Assembly (NCBI GenBank): GCA_003576705.1
Contig: QOZS01000029.1
Location: forward strand, 1 to 64,000
Length of the DNA: 64,000 nt
Source of the DNA: Desertibaculum subflavum
GTDB taxonomy: Bacteria > Pseudomonadota > Alphaproteobacteria > Ferrovibrionales > Ferrovibrionaceae
Reading direction: 5' to 3'
In this document: positions 59,501-64,000 of the stretch, in pieces
Layout: each line of letters begins with the position of its first letter
Numbering within the stretch: position 1 is the stretch's first letter
Translations under genes and position numbers: made by a program
Notes under the pieces: generated by a model
Databases searched by the model: none
What the model was told of the DNA's origin: nothing
The model's input: only the letters and a program-made list of their open reading frames with translations

Positions 59501-61088
59501 GATCGTCCTCGTCCCAATAGCCGATGCGGATGCCGCGCTTGGATTCGGTGCCATAGCGCGACGCGATGGCCGCATCCGAGATGGTGATGCGATTGTGGTG
59601 CCGCCGGGCCCAGGCGAACATCGCCTCGTGCAGGCGGGCGCGCACGTCGGCATGGGCCGGGTCAGCGCCGAGATCGTTGAATTCCTCGGGGTCGCGCTCG
59701 AGGTCGTAGAGCATCGGGCGGAAGCCTTCGGCGTGGATGTATTTCCAGCGCCGGTCCATGACCATCACCAGGCGGCAATCGGCGACCGGCACGTTGAGGT
59801 CCAGGCGCGCGCGCCTAAGCGAGTAGTCGTATTCCGAGATGACGTAGTCGCGCCAACCGGCGGTCGGCCCACCCGCCAGCAGCGGCGTCAGGCTGCGGCC
59901 CTCCATGACGTGCGGCTTGGCCGGGCCGCCGAGGAACTCGACGAAGGTCGGCGCCAGGTCGATCGCCTCCACCAGCGCATCCGACACGGTGCCGCGCGTC
60001 GCATCGGCCTCGGCCCGCGGATCGTAGACGATGAACGGGATCTTGACCGATGGCTCGTGGAACAGCTCCTTCTCGCCGAGCCAGTGGTCGCCGAGATAGT
60101 CGCCGTGATCCGAGGTGAAGACGATCATCGTGTTGTCGAACAACCCGCGCGCCTGCATGAACTCGAACAGCACGCCGAGTTGGTCGTCGATCTGCTTGAT
60201 CAGGCCCATATAGGCCGGGATCACCCGCTCCCGCACCTCGTCGCGGGCGAACACGGCCGAGAAGCGCTCCTTGAAATAGGAGGCGAGGATCGGATGGGCA
60301 TTCTGCCGCTCCGCCTCGCAGCGCACCGCCGGCAGCACGTGTTCTGGCCCATAAATGTCGTGATACGGCGCCGGCACGATGTAGGGCCAGTGCGGCTTGA
60401 TATAGGAGAGGTGCAGACACCAGGGCGAATTCCCTGCCTCCTCGATGAACTGCATGGCGCGCCGCGTCGTGTAGGGCGTCTCGGAATGCTCCTCCGCCAC
60501 CCGTGCCGGCAGGTTCGAATAACGCATCAGCCAGCCGGACAGGATCTCGCCGTCATCGCCGGCGGCCGAGTTCGCCCATTCCTCCCACGGATTCTCGCTG
60601 TTGAAGCCCTGGGCGCGCAGATAGGCGTCATAGGCCGGCCGGCTCGGCTCGTAGCCTTTCGGATGCAGGCCGTCATGCCGCTCGTACGGCTCGAATCCGC
60701 ATTCGGCGAGGTGCACGCCGATCACCGATTTCGGATCGATGCCGAGGCGCAGGATGCCTTCGGTATCGGCCCGCATATGCGTCTTGCCGACCAGCACGTT
60801 GCGGACGCCGATCTCCTTCAGATGGTCACCGAGCGTCGGTTCGCCTACCCTCAGCGGGATGCCGTTCCAGGTGCTGCCGTGGCTCCGCACATAGCGGCCG
60901 GTATAGAAGCTCATCCGCGACGGGCCGCAGATGGTCGATTGCACATAAGCCCGGGTAAAGCGCACGCCGCGCGCCGCCAGCGCGTCGATATGGGGCGTCT
61001 TCAGATGCGGATGCCCGTAACAGCTGAGGTAATCGAACCGGAGCTGGTCGCACATGATGAACAGCACATTCCGAACCGGCGTTCCCAT
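59487..61088 (-). CDS. sulfatase (alkaline phosphatase superfamily)
   Basis: The 533-residue enzyme has C54-G-P-S-R in the CGPSRMSFYTGR motif, the Cys that a formylglycine-generating enzyme converts to the catalytic residue. Metal ligands are likely D14/Q15, and the TSDHGDYLGDH segment follows. It resembles arylsulfatases and phosphonate monoesterases. No signal peptide is visible, so it should be cytosolic and act on imported ester. It is convergent with the TRAP permease. Confidence 0.88.
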   Translation of the reverse strand: MGTPVRNVLFIMCDQLRFDYLSCYGHPHLKTPHIDALAARGVRFTRAYVQSTICGPSRMSFYTGRYVRSHGSTWNGIPLRVGEPTLGDHLKEIGVRNVLVGKTHMRADTEGILRLGIDPKSVIGVHLAECGFEPYERHDGLHPKGYEPSRPAYDAYLRAQGFNSENPWEEWANSAAGDDGEILSGWLMRYSNLPARVAEEHSETPYTTRRAMQFIEEAGNSPWCLHLSYIKPHWPYIVPAPYHDIYGPEHVLPAVRCEAERQNAHPILASYFKERFSAVFARDEVRERVIPAYMGLIKQIDDQLGVLFEFMQARGLFDNTMIVFTSDHGDYLGDHWLGEKELFHEPSVKIPFIVYDPRAEADATRGTVSDALVEAIDLAPTFVEFLGGPAKPHVMEGRSLTPLLAGGPTAGWRDYVISEYDYSLRRARLDLNVPVADCRLVMVMDRRWKYIHAEGFRPMLYDLERDPEEFNDLGADPAHADVRARLHEAMFAWARRHHNRITISDAAIASRYGTESKRGIRIGYWDEDDLKGG

Positions 61089-61163
61089 CAGGCCCCCTTA
61101 TCGTGCTTGCTTGCTCCCTACGATAAGAGGCCGCGATTCAGTGCGCCAGTGCGCGGTGCGGCC

Positions 61164-61811
61164 ATGACCACGGCACCGACCCTCTTCGGCGCGCGCTACA
61201 GCGTCTATACGCGCATTGCCCGGCTCACCTTGGCCGAGAAGGGAGCCGATTGCCGCCTGGAGGAGGTCGACGTCTTCGCGCCCGGCGGGCCGCCGCCGGA
61301 TCACGCCGCGCGCCACCCTTTCGGCCGCATCCCGGCCTTGGAGCACGATGGCCTTTCGCTCTACGAGACCGGCGCCATAGCGCGCTATGTCGACGAGGCC
61401 TTTCCAGGGCCGGCGCTGCAGCCCGCCGATCCGACGGCGCGGGCGCGCATGAACCAGATCGTCTCGATCATGGATTCCTATGCCTTCCGCACCCTGGTCT
61501 GGGATGTCTTCGTCGAACGGGTCGGCGGCCCGGCCCGCGGCCGCCGGCCGGACGAAGCCCGGATCGCCGGCGCCCTGCCCCGTGCCGCCACGATCCTGCA
61601 ATCGATCGACGCGATCCGCGGCGACGCACCCTGGTTTGCCGGCGCCGCCCTCTCGCTCGCCGATCTCTGGGCCTTGCCGATGCTGGTATTGTTCCGGCTG
61701 GCGCCGGAGGGTGCCGATGCGCTGCGGCGCCTGCCCAGGCTCACGACCTGGCTGTCCGCGATGCACGAGCGCCCCTCGGTTCGGGCCACGCGCTTTCCGA
61801 TCGAGGGTTAG
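61164..61811 (+). CDS. glutathione S-transferase family protein
   Basis: The 215-residue protein has the thioredoxin-like N-terminal domain (about 3-80) with LFGARYSVYTRIARLTL, HPFGRIPALEHDG and ETGAIARYVD, and a helical C-terminal domain with LSLADLWALPML. It probably conjugates or reduces electrophiles using glutathione. It is divergent from the sulfatase gene; the PhyH gene follows 54 bases later. Confidence 0.88.
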   Translation: MTTAPTLFGARYSVYTRIARLTLAEKGADCRLEEVDVFAPGGPPPDHAARHPFGRIPALEHDGLSLYETGAIARYVDEAFPGPALQPADPTARARMNQIVSIMDSYAFRTLVWDVFVERVGGPARGRRPDEARIAGALPRAATILQSIDAIRGDAPWFAGAALSLADLWALPMLVLFRLAPEGADALRRLPRLTTWLSAMHERPSVRATRFPIEG

Positions 61812-61865
61812 GTCAGTTGGTACGATCGTCGCAAGCACCGAGCATCATGTCCCCAGGAGTGGCGG

Positions 61866-62720
61866 ATGACTGATTCCCTGCCCCGGCTTCTCACCCCCGA
61901 TCAGGTCGACGCCTACCGGCGCGACGGCTATCTCTGCCCGATCGACGGGCTCACCGCCGCCGAGGTGGCGCAGCTCCGTGCCGATCTCGAGGCCTTCGAG
62001 GCCGAACAGGGCCGCACGCTCGGCGCGATGCCGCGGCAGGTGCGCGCCAAGACGCACTTGCTGTTTCCCTGGATGGCCGACCTGGTGCGCCATCCGCGCA
62101 TCCTTGATGCGGTGGAGGATCTGATCGGGCCCGACATCCTGGTTTTCCACCTGACCTGCTGGGTCAAGGAGCCGGGCGACGGCGCCTTCGTCTCCTGGCA
62201 CCAGGACGGCACCTACTTCCATCTGGATCCGGCCGAGCATGTGACCGCCTGGATCGGGCTGTCCGACAGCACGCCGGAAACCGGCTGCGTCCATGTGCTG
62301 CCGGGCTCGCACCGGCTGGGCCAGATCGCCCACCGCACCGAGGCCAATGCCGCCAACCTGCTCTCCAACGGGCAGACGGTGGAGACGGCGATCGACGAGG
62401 CGGCCAAGGCGCCGCTGATCGTGCGCGCCGGCCAGTTTTCGCTGCACCACACCTACATCCTGCACCAGTCGAGCCCCAATCTGGGACGCGACCGGCGGAT
62501 CGGCATCGGCATCAGCTATATCCCGACCCGCGTGCGCCATACCGGGCCGCGGCGGCTCTCCGCCAGCCTGGTCCGCGGCACCGACAGCTTCGGCCATTTC
62601 GAGCCGGAGCATCGCCCGCGGGCGAATTTCAGCGTGGAGGCGCGCGCCCATCATGCCGCGATGTGCGACCAGTTCTTCGGAACGCACGGCTCGGTCCGCA
62701 GCAGCATCGCTGCCGCCTGA
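61866..62720 (+). CDS. phytanoyl-CoA dioxygenase family protein (Fe(II)/2-oxoglutarate)
   Basis: The 284-residue enzyme has the iron-binding HxD in WHQDGTYF, the distal His in HHTYILHQSSPN and the 2-oxoglutarate Arg region following RRIGIG. PhyH-type enzymes hydroxylate diverse small molecules. Substrate unknown. Motifs CVHVLPGSH and QFSLHH are well conserved in bacterial members. Confidence 0.88.
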   Translation: MTDSLPRLLTPDQVDAYRRDGYLCPIDGLTAAEVAQLRADLEAFEAEQGRTLGAMPRQVRAKTHLLFPWMADLVRHPRILDAVEDLIGPDILVFHLTCWVKEPGDGAFVSWHQDGTYFHLDPAEHVTAWIGLSDSTPETGCVHVLPGSHRLGQIAHRTEANAANLLSNGQTVETAIDEAAKAPLIVRAGQFSLHHTYILHQSSPNLGRDRRIGIGISYIPTRVRHTGPRRLSASLVRGTDSFGHFEPEHRPRANFSVEARAHHAAMCDQFFGTHGSVRSSIAAA

Positions 62721-62908
62721 AGCAAGCCCCGCCGTTCCCGAATTTGTGAGCGGCGCGGGCGCTGGCCAGGCAGACAGCACCCTGCCCGCTTTGTAGATTC
62801 GAGGATGTGGGGTGATTGTTGCGCGCCGGGCCTGGGGCCGGCCGCGCATCGCCGCGTTCGCCCGGTCCGTAAGGGGGCTTGGCGACGATCCCCGTCGGGA
62901 GGGAGAAC

Positions 62909-63376
62909 ATGCCGAGGCTCAACATCAATGGCCGCGACGTCGATATCGCCGTCGAGGACGATACCCCATTGCTCTGGGCGATCCGCGAGCAGGTCGGCCT
63001 GACCGGCACCAAATACGGCTGCGGCGTGGCGGCATGCGGCGCCTGCACCGTGCATGTCGACGGCGTCGCCACGCGCGCCTGCGCGGTACCCGTCTCCGCC
63101 ATCGCGCCGGGACAGAAGATCGTCACCATCGAGGGCCTCTCGCCTGACGGCAGCCATCCGGTGCAGAAGGCCTGGGCGGCGCTCGACGTGCCGCAATGCG
63201 GCTATTGCCAGGCCGGCATGATCATGGCGGCGGCGGCGCTGCTGGCCGCCAAGCCGAAGCCGACCGAGGACGAGATCCACGCGGAGATGACCAATATCTG
63301 CCGCTGCGGCACCTATAACCGGGTGCGCGCTGCCATCAACCTCGCCGCCGAGGGCGGCGAGCCGCGTCGCGGTTGA
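62909..63376 (+). CDS. (2Fe-2S) subunit of an isoquinoline 1-oxidoreductase-type molybdenum hydroxylase
   Basis: The 155-residue protein has the plant-type cluster C38, C43, C46, C58 (YGCGVAACGACTVHV) and the second alpha-helical cluster CGYCQAG plus CRCGTY. This is the small subunit of IorA/xanthine-dehydrogenase type. GGGAGGGAG precedes the ATG at 62909. It transfers electrons from the molybdenum subunit encoded 11 bases later. Confidence 0.92.
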   Translation: MPRLNINGRDVDIAVEDDTPLLWAIREQVGLTGTKYGCGVAACGACTVHVDGVATRACAVPVSAIAPGQKIVTIEGLSPDGSHPVQKAWAALDVPQCGYCQAGMIMAAAALLAAKPKPTEDEIHAEMTNICRCGTYNRVRAAINLAAEGGEPRRG

Positions 63377-63387
63377 GGGAGGCGAAC

Positions 63388-64000
63388 ATGACGATGACCG
63401 CAGCCCATATGCGCTCCACCGTTTCGCGCCGCGGCTTCCTCGCCGCCTCGGCGGCCACCGCCGGCGCCTTCAGTCTCGGCTTCCACATTCCCTTCGCCCA
63501 GGCGCAGGGCGCCGACGTGCCCGAGATCAACGCCTGGGTGGTGATCAAGCCCGATGAGACGGTGGTGATCCGCATCGCCCGCTCGGAAATGGGCCAGGGC
63601 ACCCTGACCGGCCTCGCCCAGCTCGTCGCCGAGGAACTGGAATGCGACTGGTCGAAGGTGACGACCGAATATCCGACGCCGGGTCAGAACCTGGCGCGCC
63701 AGCGCGTGTGGCGAAACTTCTCGACCGGCGGCAGCCGTGGCATCCGCGAGAGCCATGACTATGTCCGCCGCGGCGGCGCAGCCGCCCGCGAGATGCTGAT
63801 CCGCGCGGCTGCCGAGGATTGGAAAGTGGCGCCCGGCGAATGCCGGGCCGCCAGCGGCACGATCACCCATGGCGCCTCCGGCCGCAGCACGACCTACGGC
63901 AAGGTCGCGGCCGCGGCGGCCAAGCTCGAGCCGCCGGCCGAGGTGGCGCTGAAGGATCCGAAGGACTGGAAGATCGCCGGCAAGCCGGTGCAGCGGCTCG
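63388..64000 (+). CDS. molybdopterin-binding subunit, isoquinoline 1-oxidoreductase type (partial)
   Basis: From the ATG at 63388 the frame is open to the window end. It begins with a twin-arginine signal SRRGFLAASAATAG, so the complex should be periplasmic or membrane-attached. Then come VVIRIARSEMGQGT and NFSTGGSRGIRESHDYVRRGGAAAREMLIRAA, typical of the IorB-like molybdenum subunit. It hydroxylates an N-heteroaromatic or aldehyde substrate. The moaC and moeA genes nearby supply cofactor steps. Confidence 0.9.
   Translation, partial: MTMTAAHMRSTVSRRGFLAASAATAGAFSLGFHIPFAQAQGADVPEINAWVVIKPDETVVIRIARSEMGQGTLTGLAQLVAEELECDWSKVTTEYPTPGQNLARQRVWRNFSTGGSRGIRESHDYVRRGGAAAREMLIRAAAEDWKVAPGECRAASGTITHGASGRSTTYGKVAAAAAKLEPPAEVALKDPKDWKIAGKPVQRL

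Overview
The window is GC-rich, densely packed chromosomal DNA of an aerobic, heterotrophic alphaproteobacterium. The clues are the block trpD-trpC-moaC-moeA-lexA, a LexA operator of the alphaproteobacterial GAAC-N7-GAAC type, a DUF2336 protein, an HD-GYP protein, many ABC/TRAP/MFS-type catabolic genes, and dispersed paired-hairpin repeats. A Rhodospirillales-like soil or water organism is my guess; the genus is not resolved. No rRNA, tRNA or CRISPR array was found.

Layout. 1-117: tail of an IS630-type insertion sequence cut by the window edge. 171-1422: a small secreted protein and a parDE toxin-antitoxin pair with a clear operator. 1423-10005: a large NfnAB-like fusion oxidoreductase, a GAF/HD-GYP protein, a TfoX-like protein, a nitrilase-family amidohydrolase and an MFS transporter. 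10135-15125: thioesterase, cold-shock protein with terminator, a zinc carboxypeptidase-like deacylase, a Baeyer-Villiger monooxygenase and two uncharacterised proteins. 15186-19084: a disturbed accessory zone, with two genes of foreign composition bracketing an orphan livM that lacks a convincing start, then a glycine-zipper lipoprotein. 19300-19749: an array of seven 17-base repeats, six of them spaced by exact multiples of three, directly before trpD. 19793-24598: trpD, trpC, moaC, moeA, lexA, interrupted by paired-hairpin (BIME-like) elements. 24603-31674: cytochrome c, DUF2336, a hydroxyacid dehydrogenase/RidA/methyltransferase run, and an acyl-CoA synthetase plus MaoC-like dehydratase pair. 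An IclR regulator is divergent from that pair, across a palindromic operator. 32515-36033: SnoaL-like, rhodanese, SDR, recQ. 36205-39487: sugar-acid catabolism genes (FAH hydrolase, SDR, UxaA-type dehydratase).

39575-45069 is a tightly overlapping operon: soluble lytic transglycosylase, HAD dehalogenase, alpha/beta hydrolase, threonine-dehydratase-like enzyme and a catalytically odd SDR. 45205-48126: DedA, class II aldolase, aldehyde dehydrogenase. 48185-55815 is a long operon: RidA, glycerophosphodiesterase, FemAB-like protein, hydantoinase/oxoprolinase A and B, CinA-type amidase and a secreted hydrolase. 55920-61088: a MarR regulator with an inverted-repeat operator, a complete TRAP transporter and a convergent sulfatase. 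61164-64000: glutathione transferase, PhyH dioxygenase, and the start of an isoquinoline-1-oxidoreductase-type molybdenum hydroxylase that runs off the window.

The main unexplained structures are the in-phase 17-base repeat array before trpD, the AT-rich orphan gene at 17188-18657 beside the stranded livM, and the family of paired hairpins between operon genes.
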